64,000 bases of DNA from Fusobacterium sp. JB019 (GCA_030673965.1 JAUTCN010000002.1:62001-126000); one strand, 5' to 3'. Numbered from the stretch's first letter, positions 25,566 through 35,212 are shown. The notes: generated by a model from the letters alone, not told the origin. A program made the numbers and translations.

Positions 25566-27682
25566 CTTTTACCTCCCAGTATTAAATTAACAGTTTTTAT
25601 ATTTTTTAAATCAGTACCTTTTTCAGGTGAATATTTTTGTATTAATCCAGTTCCTTTAATATTAAAATTAATATTAGTATTTTTAAACATGCTAATAGCT
25701 TCTCTTGGGGTTAATCCATTTAAATCAGGCATAAATTGAAGAGTATCCTTTACAGATAACTCTAAATTATGAAAATCTTCATTTGCAATATCTATTTTTT
25801 CAATTTCACTTGATAAAATTTCTTTGTTCATTGTAATTCTTTTGATTACTTCCTTAAATACTGGAGCAGCTACAATTCCACCATATTTTCTTTTAACTTC
25901 AGGTTTATAAAAAGTAATAAAACCAACATACTCAGGTTTATTGGCAGGGAAAAATCCTACAAAGGAAGTTAAGAAATCTTCTTTAAGGTAACCAGTTTTA
26001 CCTCCACTTATTTGAGCAGTACCTGTTTTACCCCCGATTCTATATCCATTAAGTTTAGCGTGTTTACCTCCTCCATTATTAACAACATTTTCTAAAAGTT
26101 CTCTCATATAAGCTGAAGTATCTTTATCTATAGGATGTCCTTTAATTTTAGGAAGATTTCTTCTAATAACAATTCCATTTTTATCAGTTATTTTTTTAAC
26201 AAGAAAAGGCTGATATAAAGTTCCTCCATTAACTATGGCTGAAAAAGCAGTTACCATTTGTATAGGGGTTACAGCAACTCCCTGTCCAAAAGCAATTGTG
26301 TTTTTCTTAAGTCCATCCCATTTGTAAGAAGGGGTAGTGTATGGTTTTTTTTCAAAAGGAAAATCAATATTTGTCTTATCATAAAAGCCATAACTTCTTA
26401 AATATTCTTCCATTTTTTCATTTGAAAATAAATCACTAATCATTACCATAGCAACATTACTAGATTTAGCTAAAATTTCTTTTAGCGTTAAAATTCCCTT
26501 AGTTCTTCTACTAGCTTCTTTTATAGTATGGTTATATTTCGTTAATTTACCATTTTTAATATCAAACTTACTTTTTTTATTTATATATCCATCATTTAAA
26601 GCTGCAGACATAACGATAGGTTTAAAGATTGAACCAGGTTCCATTTGATTTTGGAAAACCCCATTTCTAAGTGCTTTATTATATCTTCTCAAACTAGAGA
26701 GAGCTAAAATTTCTCCATTATTAGGATTAATGATGATACCATAAGCTTCTTCAGACTTTGTTTCTTCAAATTTTTTCTTCATTTCATCGTTTAAGATATA
26801 TTGAATGTCGTTGTCTATAGTTAACACAAGATTTTTACCATCTAAATTAACATTCATTTCTTCCTTTGCCATAGGTAAAATCAATTTTCTATTTTTAGCA
26901 AAGATACTTTTTTTAATGATACTTTCCTCTTTTAAATAACTATTATAATATCTTTCTAATCCAAAAACTCCAATATATTTTTTTTGTTGATTAGAATAAC
27001 CAAGTCTACCAATAGTTGTTTGATAGTTTTCTAGACTATAATATCTTCTTAAATTATTTTCTTTAGTAAAAATTTCTTTTTTGAAAATATGATGTTTTTT
27101 TAATATTTTATCTAATTTAATTTTCTCATTTTCACTTAATCCTTTAGTTAAAGGTTTGTATCTTCTGCCATTTTTTCCTTCTTTAATAACTCTTGAAATA
27201 TAAGAGTTATAATTTTTATTTATTTTAAAAGTTTTAAAAATTTCGTTGATAGCTTTTTTAGAATCTTCATTTCTGAAAACTCTTAAAGGATCAACATAAA
27301 GGTTATAAGTTTTTAAGTTATAGGCAAGTTCTTTACCATTTCTATCAAATATTTTACCCCTTTTACCTGTTAATTTATAGAATCCTTCAATTTGATTTTC
27401 AACAACTTCTCGGTATTTATTCATGTCAAATATTTGAACTTTTACTAATCTAAGAGTCAAAATTAAAATTAGAAAAAGAATGATATCTGTGCTTGCAAGA
27501 GCTCTTAATCTAAATTTATTAGTTGTTTTAACATTCTTCCATTTTCTAAATATCCATAGAAAGTAGATTAAAAAGAAAATACTACAGGTAAGTAGAAAGA
27601 AATTCTTAGAATAGAAAAATAGTATAATGCAAATTGCATTTATAATAAGTAATAATAGTTTTAAGGTTTTTTTATCAATCAA
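25562..27682 (-). CDS. Class B penicillin-binding protein (FtsI/PBP2-like) with C-terminal PASTA domain
   Basis: A 706-residue transpeptidase. Two N-terminal hydrophobic stretches (about 8-45 and 66-80) anchor it, and a dimerisation domain starts at GKRGKIFDRNGKELA. The catalytic motifs are SIFK (S351, K354), SSN (407-409) and KTG (552-554). A PASTA-like domain occupies about residues 650-706 (PDLNGLTPREAISMF). It would cross-link septal or lateral peptidoglycan. The start is TTG at 27682 with AAGGAG nine bases upstream. It heads the operon with priA, def and the divIC-like gene. Which cell-wall machine it serves is not decided by sequence. Confidence 0.94.
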   Translation of the reverse strand: MIDKKTLKLLLLIINAICIILFFYSKNFFLLTCSIFFLIYFLWIFRKWKNVKTTNKFRLRALASTDIILFLILILTLRLVKVQIFDMNKYREVVENQIEGFYKLTGKRGKIFDRNGKELAYNLKTYNLYVDPLRVFRNEDSKKAINEIFKTFKINKNYNSYISRVIKEGKNGRRYKPLTKGLSENEKIKLDKILKKHHIFKKEIFTKENNLRRYYSLENYQTTIGRLGYSNQQKKYIGVFGLERYYNSYLKEESIIKKSIFAKNRKLILPMAKEEMNVNLDGKNLVLTIDNDIQYILNDEMKKKFEETKSEEAYGIIINPNNGEILALSSLRRYNKALRNGVFQNQMEPGSIFKPIVMSAALNDGYINKKSKFDIKNGKLTKYNHTIKEASRRTKGILTLKEILAKSSNVAMVMISDLFSNEKMEEYLRSYGFYDKTNIDFPFEKKPYTTPSYKWDGLKKNTIAFGQGVAVTPIQMVTAFSAIVNGGTLYQPFLVKKITDKNGIVIRRNLPKIKGHPIDKDTSAYMRELLENVVNNGGGKHAKLNGYRIGGKTGTAQISGGKTGYLKEDFLTSFVGFFPANKPEYVGFITFYKPEVKRKYGGIVAAPVFKEVIKRITMNKEILSSEIEKIDIANEDFHNLELSVKDTLQFMPDLNGLTPREAISMFKNTNINFNIKGTGLIQKYSPEKGTDLKNIKTVNLILGGKR

Positions 27683-27824
27683 TTTATTAGTCTCCTTTTA
27701 GTTTTCATATATATTATATCAAATTCTAGCTATATTTATACATTTTTTCTTAAAAATTTATTAAAAACTAAACTAGCATAATTATTTTAAATATTATATA
27801 ATGGGTTATATTGAAGGAGGGGTT

Positions 27825-28280
27825 ATGAAGAGATTGACAGTTTTAACTATGCTTTTACTTACAACTATAACTTATTCTAAAGAATTATTTAAGGTTATTG
27901 ATACAGATTATGTTTTTGAAAATTATAATAAGGCTAAAATTTATAATGAAAGATTGAAAGAAAAGTATGATAATTTACCAGATAAATATATTTTAGATAT
28001 ATTTAATCTAGATTATAAAGATATAGAAGATCCTAAACTTAAAAAAGAAGTAATGGAATTAAAAAAAGAACAAAGAGAATATTTAGACGAGATTAATGAA
28101 GATTTAATGATTGCTATTTTTATTAATTTTCCACAAGATACTATTTTTCCTATTGAAACAATTTTAACAGGAAGAACAACAAATATTTCTCCTGTGATAT
28201 TAGATTTTTTAAATGAAATGTATTCTCCAGTAGTAAGTTTAGAAAGAACTGATAAATTGAATGATTATATAATAGACTAA
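27825..28280 (+). CDS. Hypothetical secreted protein
   Basis: A 151-residue protein with a clear signal peptide (MKRLTVLTMLLLTTITYS, then KELFK), so it is periplasmic or exported. The mature part is acidic and helical, for example DPKLKKEVMELKKEQREYL, and includes NLPDKYILDIFNL. I do not recognise a family. The start at 27825 follows GGAGGGG; an ATG eight codons earlier has no ribosome site. A TATAAT at 27797 may be its -10. It is convergent with the FplA-like gene, and its last five codons lie in the shared palindromic terminator. Confidence 0.78.
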   Translation: MKRLTVLTMLLLTTITYSKELFKVIDTDYVFENYNKAKIYNERLKEKYDNLPDKYILDIFNLDYKDIEDPKLKKEVMELKKEQREYLDEINEDLMIAIFINFPQDTIFPIETILTGRTTNISPVILDFLNEMYSPVVSLERTDKLNDYIID

Positions 28281-28321
28281 AAAAAGAGGAAAATTCCTCT
28301 TTTTTTTTAGTCTATTATATA
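28266..28321. terminator. Bidirectional terminator extending into both convergent genes
   Basis: The arms 28266-28290 and 28295-28321 form an almost perfect inverted repeat with core AGAGGA/TCCTCT and A and T runs of unequal length. It terminates both strands. The outer part of the arms encodes the final codons of the genes on both sides. Confidence 0.9.
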
Positions 28322-30610
28322 TCCAATACTAAGTTGATAAATAAATTCTTTTCTATTATCATTATGAGAAACAGAAAGACTAATAGGTCCAACAGGAGAT
28401 AAATATCCTAAGCTGATACCAAAACCTTGAAGATAATCATCCCAAAGTTCTTGTTTTTTTTCTGTAGTTAAAGTGTTATTAAAATAGTTATATTCTTTAA
28501 AGGTTGCAATATTATATTCTCCAGTTAAAAATAAATTAGGAACAAATTCATACTGTAATCCTATTTTAAATAAGACTAGATCTTCTAAAAACTTTTCTTG
28601 AGGGTTGTAACCTGTAAAAGAAAATTCTTTTTTATTTAAGTTAGTAAAATTCCCGCCAAGTTTTAGATATTCATCAATAGGAATATTATTTCCTTCAATA
28701 CTAGACATAGAAAGTGAAGCTAAAATAGAAGCCTTTTTATTTAAAGGAATAAAATTAGATAAATTTAATGTACTTCCAAAAAAATCTGAAGAATTTTTTT
28801 CAAATCCTCCTCCCCAGAAATAAGAAGCTTCACCAATAAATCCTTTTTTAGGATAATAGATAGCATCAGCCTTATCCCATAAAAATTTAAGATATCCTTG
28901 TCCATAATTATCCACATTAGAATTAAGTATATCTTCGTAGTTAGAACTACCAATGGAGTTATTTAAGTCTTTTGTTTTTATAGCAATTCCGTAAGAAACA
29001 AGAATTTCATTTTTTAAATGCGTGTTTATATTCATATCAAAGTTAATAGTTTTATTTTTAAATGTAGCTTCTCTATGACCTTTATTATATAAAAATAAAG
29101 GTGACTCGTCATAATTTAATCCTACACTTAATCCGAATTTATTATCAAGGCCATAATAAAATAAATTTTGGATACCTAACCCTAGATAGTCTCCTGCTTT
29201 CAAATAAATATTTGAGTTAGATCCAAATTTACCAAAAGATTTTAAATCAGTAGCAATTTTTAATTTAGTATAGTAGTTGCTTCTGTAATTGAAAGTAACA
29301 CCTAAAGTATTACTAGGACTTTTTTCAATATATAAGTTAAGTACATTTTTATTTTGAGAATAAAAAACTTTATCTACAAAATCAAGCCCATAAAGTCTCA
29401 TGGATAATCTATTTAAGTCTGATGTTTTTAAATCTCTATCCTTATAAGAGTTTAAAATATTTTTAACAATTGCTATTTTATAAGGATTAGTTAATCCATA
29501 TATATTAGCCTTTTGTATTAATATTTTTTCATCACTAACTTTATATTTATTGATAATTTTATTATGGTTTTTAGGTAATGAATTTAAAGCTTTGATTTTA
29601 TTTTCTGTAGCTTCAATTCCAAGTTTTACAATTTTTTTAGCGTCTTTGTAATCAGTACTAGAATATTCAGAAAGCTTAGGTTCTATTAAAATAGTAGCTA
29701 ATTTCTTTTGAAATTCAGTACTAGAAGCACTTTGTATAGATAAGATTTGTTCAGCGGTAGTCACAATATTATATTTTTCTTTAGTTTTTTTACTGATATA
29801 AGCACCTACATTAACACCAATTATTTTAGTAGCTCCCATATTTATAGCATTTTCAACAGGAAAATTTCGAGTAACAAGAGCATCAACATAGTGATATCCG
29901 TCGATTTTAACAGAAGGGAAAATTGATGGAATGGCAGTACTTGCAAGTACTGCTTTAGCTAAATCTCCTTCTTTAAATGCTTTTGTTTCTCCTGTATCTA
30001 AATTTGTAGCAACTATTCTAATTGGAATAGGTAAATCATCAAAATTTTTGATATTATCTACTCTTTTAAAGATTTCCTTTAATTGTAAATAATTTTTTTG
30101 ACTATTTTTTAAGCTTTTAGGAAAATAAAAGTTAAAGTTAGAATCATATTTTACAGAAAAAGCATATTTGTTATTGCTTAGTCTTTCTTCTAAAGGAATA
30201 TCTGTTCTGTTGGGATTATCTTTGTTAAAAGAATCATTCCAATCAAAATTTAATAAATAATCTTCTATTTCTTCAGGGGTATAACCTATTGAATACATGG
30301 ATCCAACTAGGGCTCCAATGCTTGACCCGACAATATAATCGATTTTAATATTGTTTTTTTCTAGAACTTTTAAAGCTCCTATATGAGCAAAACCTTTAGC
30401 TCCTCCTCCGCTTAATACTAAGGCTACCTTAGTATTGTTGTTAAAGCTTTTGCTTTTTTTAGATTTTTTTAAAATGTTAATTTTATTATTTAATATTTTT
30501 ATTTGTTTTTCTAATTTTAATATTTCTATATCTTCCTTAGAAAGATTTGTATTTCCAAAAGAAAAATTAAAAGATAGTATGCAAAGACAAAAAACAAAAA
30601 ATTTATTCAT
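28307..30610 (-). CDS. fplA: FplA-like patatin phospholipase autotransporter (type Vd secretion)
   Basis: A 767-residue outer-membrane protein. It has a signal peptide (about 1-19) and a short coiled stretch. A patatin domain (about 60-340) follows, with the oxyanion motif GGGAKG (68-73), nucleophile S97 in GSSIG and the dyad Asp D243 in YVDALVTRNFP. Next come a POTRA-like region (about 355-430) and a C-terminal 16-strand-type barrel ending with an aromatic-containing strand. The layout matches FplA of Fusobacterium nucleatum, a class A1-type phospholipase. The ATG overlaps the aroA stop by eight bases. Confidence 0.95.
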   Translation of the reverse strand: MNKFFVFCLCILSFNFSFGNTNLSKEDIEILKLEKQIKILNNKINILKKSKKSKSFNNNTKVALVLSGGGAKGFAHIGALKVLEKNNIKIDYIVGSSIGALVGSMYSIGYTPEEIEDYLLNFDWNDSFNKDNPNRTDIPLEERLSNNKYAFSVKYDSNFNFYFPKSLKNSQKNYLQLKEIFKRVDNIKNFDDLPIPIRIVATNLDTGETKAFKEGDLAKAVLASTAIPSIFPSVKIDGYHYVDALVTRNFPVENAINMGATKIIGVNVGAYISKKTKEKYNIVTTAEQILSIQSASSTEFQKKLATILIEPKLSEYSSTDYKDAKKIVKLGIEATENKIKALNSLPKNHNKIINKYKVSDEKILIQKANIYGLTNPYKIAIVKNILNSYKDRDLKTSDLNRLSMRLYGLDFVDKVFYSQNKNVLNLYIEKSPSNTLGVTFNYRSNYYTKLKIATDLKSFGKFGSNSNIYLKAGDYLGLGIQNLFYYGLDNKFGLSVGLNYDESPLFLYNKGHREATFKNKTINFDMNINTHLKNEILVSYGIAIKTKDLNNSIGSSNYEDILNSNVDNYGQGYLKFLWDKADAIYYPKKGFIGEASYFWGGGFEKNSSDFFGSTLNLSNFIPLNKKASILASLSMSSIEGNNIPIDEYLKLGGNFTNLNKKEFSFTGYNPQEKFLEDLVLFKIGLQYEFVPNLFLTGEYNIATFKEYNYFNNTLTTEKKQELWDDYLQGFGISLGYLSPVGPISLSVSHNDNRKEFIYQLSIGYIID

Positions 30611-31898
30611 TTATTCCTCCAGCATATAAATTTTCAAATTCTTTGAAGAATCCAGGGAATGTTTTATTAACACAAGTTGCATTTGTAATAATTATATCAG
30701 GTATTCTTAATCCAACAAGAGCAAAACTCATAGCTATTCTATGATCGTTATAAGTTTCTATAGAGCAACCAGTATAATGTTTAGTTTCTTTTGGAATTAT
30801 TTTTAAACCATCTTTAAATTCAGTAGCACTACCATTTATATTTTTAATTTCAGTTCTTATAGCAAATAATCTATCTGATTCTTTAATTCTAAGATTAGCC
30901 ACATTATATAATTCTGAAGGTGTGTTTGCAAAAAGAGCTACCGTTGCAAGAGTAGATACTAAATCAGGTGTTGCATTTAAATCTAAAGAGAATCCAGGAT
31001 AAGACTCACATCCTTTTACAGTAATAGAATTATCATCTCTATCAATTATCTCTAAACCTACACCTTGTAAAATATTTAAAATTTTAGAATCTCCTTGAAT
31101 ACTATCTTCAAAGAAATTATTTAGTTTTATTGTACTGTTTGTAATTAATGCAGCAGCTAAAAAATAAGATGCAGAAGACATATCTCCTTCTATAACATAT
31201 CCTTTAACATTATTATATTTTCCTTTTTTAACAAGGAATCCATTGTCAGTTTTTTCAATTTCTGCTCCGAAATCTTCAATCATATTAATAGTTGTGTCAA
31301 CATAAGATTTAGAAATTATTTTGTTTGTAGTGATAATTTCAGTATCGTGGTTAAAACAGGTTGCAGAAAGTAAAATAGCCGAAAGATACTGACTACTATT
31401 TGCTCCAGAAACTTTTACAACACTTTTTTTAGTTTTGGTAGAAGTTATTCTTAAAGGTGGAAATCCGGATTCTTTAAGATATTCTATTTTTATTCCAAGA
31501 TCTCTTAAACTATCTACAAGCTCTTGAATAGGTCTAAGATTCATTCTTGAAGAACCTTCTAAAATTATTTCTCCTGTACCTGTTGCAATGTAGGCTAATA
31601 AAAATCTCATAACAGTTCCTGCATTTCCAACATATAAAGTTTTCTTACCAAACTCTCTTTTTTTATTACCTATTATTTTTATGAAACGTTTATCTTCAGA
31701 AATCATAATTTTATTTCCTAGCTTCATCAGACACTCAATCATATGTAAAGTATCATCACTGAAAAGTGGATTTTTTAAGATTACTGGATTTTCAGAAAGA
31801 GAGGCTAATATTAAAGCTCTACTAGTGATAGATTTAGAACCTGGTATATCAACTTCAGCAAAAAAATTACAATTTGGTTTTACTAGATATTCCTTCAT
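30603..31898 (-). CDS. aroA: 3-phosphoshikimate 1-carboxyvinyltransferase (EPSP synthase), first copy
   Basis: A 431-residue enzyme with all main EPSP synthase motifs: PGSKSITSRALILASL (Lys, Ser and Arg for shikimate-3-phosphate), YVGNAGTVMRFLLA, SRMNLRPIQELVDSL, and the catalytic PDLVSTLA with LRIKESDRL, then NDHRIAMSF. It would make EPSP from shikimate-3-phosphate and PEP. It is clearly different from the copy in the aro operon at 59049, which begins PSSKSMGHR. It lies alone between cca and the FplA-like gene, away from other aro genes. GAGGAG precedes the ATG. The active-site set is complete, so loss of function is unlikely, but its role beside the second copy is open. Confidence 0.93.
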   Translation of the reverse strand: MKEYLVKPNCNFFAEVDIPGSKSITSRALILASLSENPVILKNPLFSDDTLHMIECLMKLGNKIMISEDKRFIKIIGNKKREFGKKTLYVGNAGTVMRFLLAYIATGTGEIILEGSSRMNLRPIQELVDSLRDLGIKIEYLKESGFPPLRITSTKTKKSVVKVSGANSSQYLSAILLSATCFNHDTEIITTNKIISKSYVDTTINMIEDFGAEIEKTDNGFLVKKGKYNNVKGYVIEGDMSSASYFLAAALITNSTIKLNNFFEDSIQGDSKILNILQGVGLEIIDRDDNSITVKGCESYPGFSLDLNATPDLVSTLATVALFANTPSELYNVANLRIKESDRLFAIRTEIKNINGSATEFKDGLKIIPKETKHYTGCSIETYNDHRIAMSFALVGLRIPDIIITNATCVNKTFPGFFKEFENLYAGGINE

Positions 31899-31958
31899 TT
31901 TTTATTCAACTCCTCTGTATTATTTTATTTCACAATATATTATATCATTTTTTGCTAC

Positions 31959-32954
31959 TTAGTTAAAGGTAGAGTTAAAAAATTCTTTTAATGTTATTAA
32001 AAATTTGATACTTTTTTTAGAAAAATTAAAATATTTTAAAATTTCTTCTATTTTTTCAGAATTATTTTCAATAAAAAATAAAAATAATAATATATTTTCT
32101 TTTTTCATGTGTTTTGTATTTTTACAAAATATTTCATTTTTTGAAGTGAATATTATTTCAAAATATTTAGAAATATTTTCTTCTCTGGTTATTTTAAAAC
32201 TTTTTGTATCAAAACACGAAAAAATGTCATATTTAATTATATTGGAAATAATCTCTTTTCTATTTTTTTCTTTAAAGAGTTGGAATAATTCGTTTTTAAA
32301 TCTATCTGAAGAAATATTTAAAAGTAAATTATTTGAAAGACCTTTTTTTAAAAGAGTCTCAGTATTAGTTTCAAGAGAATAATTATATCTACTTAGAAAT
32401 TTAAGAGCTCTTAAGATACGAGTGGGATCATCTATAAAACTGTTATCATGTAAAATTTTTATTTTTTTCTTTGAAATATCAGATTGACCAGTTGAAAAAT
32501 CTATTAAAGACAATTTTGTATCTAGTTTTATGTACAAAGAATTAATAGTAAAATCTCTTCTAATATAATCTTCTTTTAAAGTAGATTTTTGAATAATTGG
32601 TAGGGCTCCAGAATAAGAATAAATTTCAGTTCTTGGAGCAGCAATATCAATATTAATATTATTTTTTAAAAGAATATTGAAAGTTAAAAATTTTTCATTG
32701 AATCTAGAATATTTAACATCAAATAAACTACATATGTTAGTTCCAAGATCAAAAATATTTCCAGTATAAACAATATCAATATCTTTAGTATTTCTTTTTA
32801 TTATTATATCTCTTACAATTCCGCCCACTAAAAAAATATTTTCATTTTCTTTTAGAGAAATGTTGTATAATATGTCTAAAGTATTTAGAATATCTTGAGA
32901 TAAAAAATCTTCTAAATTAGGATTAAATTTTTTTAATTTATTTGTTATTTTCAT
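31959..32954 (-). CDS. cca: CCA tRNA nucleotidyltransferase / poly(A) polymerase family protein
   Basis: A 331-residue class II nucleotidyltransferase. The head domain has FLVGGIVRDIII and DIDIVYTG (the two catalytic Asp), then RRDFTINSLYI, which selects ATP/CTP, and DDPTRILRALKFLSRY in the neck. It would add or repair the 3' CCA end of tRNAs; poly(A) addition cannot be excluded by sequence. It is shorter than usual (about 400-450), with a reduced tail domain. AGGTGG precedes the ATG. It leads the cca-aroA-fplA run, with 60 bases before aroA. Confidence 0.9.
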   Translation of the reverse strand: MKITNKLKKFNPNLEDFLSQDILNTLDILYNISLKENENIFLVGGIVRDIIIKRNTKDIDIVYTGNIFDLGTNICSLFDVKYSRFNEKFLTFNILLKNNINIDIAAPRTEIYSYSGALPIIQKSTLKEDYIRRDFTINSLYIKLDTKLSLIDFSTGQSDISKKKIKILHDNSFIDDPTRILRALKFLSRYNYSLETNTETLLKKGLSNNLLLNISSDRFKNELFQLFKEKNRKEIISNIIKYDIFSCFDTKSFKITREENISKYFEIIFTSKNEIFCKNTKHMKKENILLFLFFIENNSEKIEEILKYFNFSKKSIKFLITLKEFFNSTFN

Positions 32955-33037
32955 AGTTTTACCACCTAAATGAAAGTTATATGTAAATTATATCATTTTT
33001 AATCAAAACTTAAAAGAAAAGAAAGGAGTTTAAAATT

Positions 33038-33754
33038 ATGGATAATGTTAAAAAACTAGCTGAAATAGTTGAAAAAAGTAATTATATTGTTTTCTTTGGA
33101 GGAGCAGGAACTTCTACAGATTCTGGAATAAAAGATTTCAGAGGAAAAAATGGATTGTATAAGACTTTATATAAAGGATATAGACCAGAAGAAATATTAA
33201 GTATTGATTTTTTTATAGATAAAAGACAAATTTTTAGTGAGTATGTAAAAGAAAAAATGTCTATAGAAAATATAAAACCAAATAAAGGACATTATGCTTT
33301 AGTTGAACTTGAAAAAATGGGTAAATTAAAAGCTGTAATCACTCAAAATATTGATAATTTACATCAAGAAGCAGGAAGTAAAAAAGTATTAGAATTACAC
33401 GGAACATTGAAAGAATGGTATTGTTTAAATTGTGGGATTAGAGACGATAAAGAATTTAAATGTAAATGTGGGGGAGTTGTAAGACCTAAAGTAACTCTTT
33501 ATGGGGAAATGTTAGATGAAGAAGTTACTTATAAGGCTATTGAAGAAATAAAAAGAGCGGATACTTTAATAATATCAGGGACTAGTTTGACAGTTTATCC
33601 AGCTGCTAACTATATAACTTATTTTAAAGGAAAAAATTTAATTATAATAAATGAAGATTCTACAGGTTATGATTCTAGGGCTACATTATCAATAAAGGGT
33701 AATTTTTCTGAAATACTAGATAAACTAATAAAAGAAATAAAAAGAACTCTGTAA
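33038..33754 (+). CDS. cobB: NAD-dependent protein deacylase (sirtuin, CobB/SrtN)
   Basis: A 238-residue SIR2 enzyme that removes acyl groups from lysine using NAD+. It has the NAD motif GGAGTSTDSGIKDFRG (residues 21-36) and TQNIDNLHQEAGS, with the catalytic His in LELHGTL. The zinc site is CLNCG followed by CKCGG. Length is normal for bacterial class U/III sirtuins. GGAG precedes the ATG. It is monocistronic, and its stop codon lies in the loop region of the terminator shared with cstA. Acetyl phosphate from Pta/AckA can acetylate proteins, so a link with that pathway is plausible but inferred. Confidence 0.95.
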   Translation: MDNVKKLAEIVEKSNYIVFFGGAGTSTDSGIKDFRGKNGLYKTLYKGYRPEEILSIDFFIDKRQIFSEYVKEKMSIENIKPNKGHYALVELEKMGKLKAVITQNIDNLHQEAGSKKVLELHGTLKEWYCLNCGIRDDKEFKCKCGGVVRPKVTLYGEMLDEEVTYKAIEEIKRADTLIISGTSLTVYPAANYITYFKGKNLIIINEDSTGYDSRATLSIKGNFSEILDKLIKEIKRTL

Positions 33755-33770
33755 ATACAGAGTTCTTTTT
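33739..33770. terminator. Bidirectional terminator between cobB and cstA
   Basis: A perfect 15-bp stem (33739-33753 and 33756-33770) with a two-base loop and A/T runs on both sides. The cobB stop codon is inside it. Confidence 0.9.
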
Positions 33771-33796
33771 GTATATAAAATTCATTTGTTTATTGT

Positions 33797-35212
33797 TTAG
33801 TTTTTATTTAAATTTACATTTCCAATAACACTATATTTTTTAATTTTTTGAAGGAATACAGATATAGAAACGAATGCAAGAATTAAACCAGCACTGTTAC
33901 CAACAACTTCAGGTAATCTAAATCCTTCAGGAGCAATTAAAATATAAGAAGTAACAACAACTGTCATGAATGTAGCAGGAATAGCTGCAATCCAGTAGTT
34001 TTTATGTTCAGTAGCAAGATAAGTTGCTCCAGCCCAAAGAGCTATAGTTGCAAGAGTTTGATTAGACCATGCAAAATATCTCCAAATAATAGTGAAATCC
34101 ATGAAACAAAGAGCAGTACCTATTGCAAATAAAGGAAGAGCAATAGAAAATCTGTTTTTAATAGGACCTTGTTTGAAATTAATTGCATCAGCAATAGCAA
34201 GTCTAGCACTTCTAAAAGCAGTATCTCCTGAAGTTATAGGACAAGCAACAACACCTAATATAGCTAAGATTCCTCCAACTTTACCAAGCATAGAATTTGA
34301 AATAACATTAACAACAACAGCAGGTGAACCAGCATTTGCAAGTCCTTTAGTTCCACCGAAGAAAGTCATAGCAGCAGCAGCCCAAATAAGAGCGATGACA
34401 CCTTCTGCAATCATAGAACCATAAAATACTTTTCTTCCTTCTCTTTGATTTTTTAAACATCTTGCCATAAGTGGTGATTGAGTAGCATGGAATCCAGAAA
34501 TTGCACCACATGCAATTGTTATAAATAAGAAAGGAAAAACAGAAGTTCCTTTAGGATTTAAATTAGTAAAAGCAATTTCAGGAATATCATAACCATTGAT
34601 TATTAATGAAGCTCCAATTCCAACACCCATTATAAGAAGACAAGCTCCAAATACTGGATAAATTTTTCCAATTAATTTATCAACAGGAAGAACTGTTGCA
34701 AGAATATAGTAAACTATGATTATTGCAATCCAAACTAAAGATTTGATTCCAGTCATATTTGCTAATATACCAGCAGGTCCTTTAATAAAAACAACTCCAA
34801 CTAATACTAGTAAAACAACTGAGAAAACTCTCATAATATTTCTAGGAATCTCTCCTAAATATTTTCCTGCTATTTCAGCTATAGTAGCACCATCATTTTT
34901 AACAGATAACATACCTGATAAATAATCGTGAACAGCACCAGCAAAGATACATCCAAACACAATCCATAAAAAAGCAACTGGTCCCCAAAGTGCTCCAAGA
35001 ATAGCTCCGAATATTGGCCCAAGTCCTGCAATGTTTAAGAATTGAATTAAAAATACCTTTTTCCAATCCATTTCAATATAATCAACTCCATCTGCAAGTT
35101 TAACTGCTGGAGTTTTCTCATTTTCATCAATACCAAAAACTCTTTCTACAAATTTACCATAAGTCATATACCCTACAATCAAAGCGATTAAAGATAATAT
35201 AAAACTAACCAT
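33797..35212 (-). CDS. cstA: CstA-type carbon starvation protein (pyruvate or peptide transporter)
   Basis: A 471-residue membrane protein with many hydrophobic segments. It begins FILSLIALIVGYMTYGKFVERVFGID and includes FLNIAGLGPIFGAILGALWGP, then HDYLSGMLSVKNDG and SGFHATQSPLMARCL, all conserved in the CstA family. It is shorter than E. coli CstA (about 700) and like the compact clostridial type. Members import pyruvate or peptides. It is divergent from a LytS/LytTR pair, which matches the BtsSR-BtsT arrangement and supports pyruvate sensing and uptake (inference). A TATAAT at 35261-35266 on the minus strand may be its -10. Confidence 0.93.
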   Translation of the reverse strand: MVSFILSLIALIVGYMTYGKFVERVFGIDENEKTPAVKLADGVDYIEMDWKKVFLIQFLNIAGLGPIFGAILGALWGPVAFLWIVFGCIFAGAVHDYLSGMLSVKNDGATIAEIAGKYLGEIPRNIMRVFSVVLLVLVGVVFIKGPAGILANMTGIKSLVWIAIIIVYYILATVLPVDKLIGKIYPVFGACLLIMGVGIGASLIINGYDIPEIAFTNLNPKGTSVFPFLFITIACGAISGFHATQSPLMARCLKNQREGRKVFYGSMIAEGVIALIWAAAAMTFFGGTKGLANAGSPAVVVNVISNSMLGKVGGILAILGVVACPITSGDTAFRSARLAIADAINFKQGPIKNRFSIALPLFAIGTALCFMDFTIIWRYFAWSNQTLATIALWAGATYLATEHKNYWIAAIPATFMTVVVTSYILIAPEGFRLPEVVGNSAGLILAFVSISVFLQKIKKYSVIGNVNLNKN

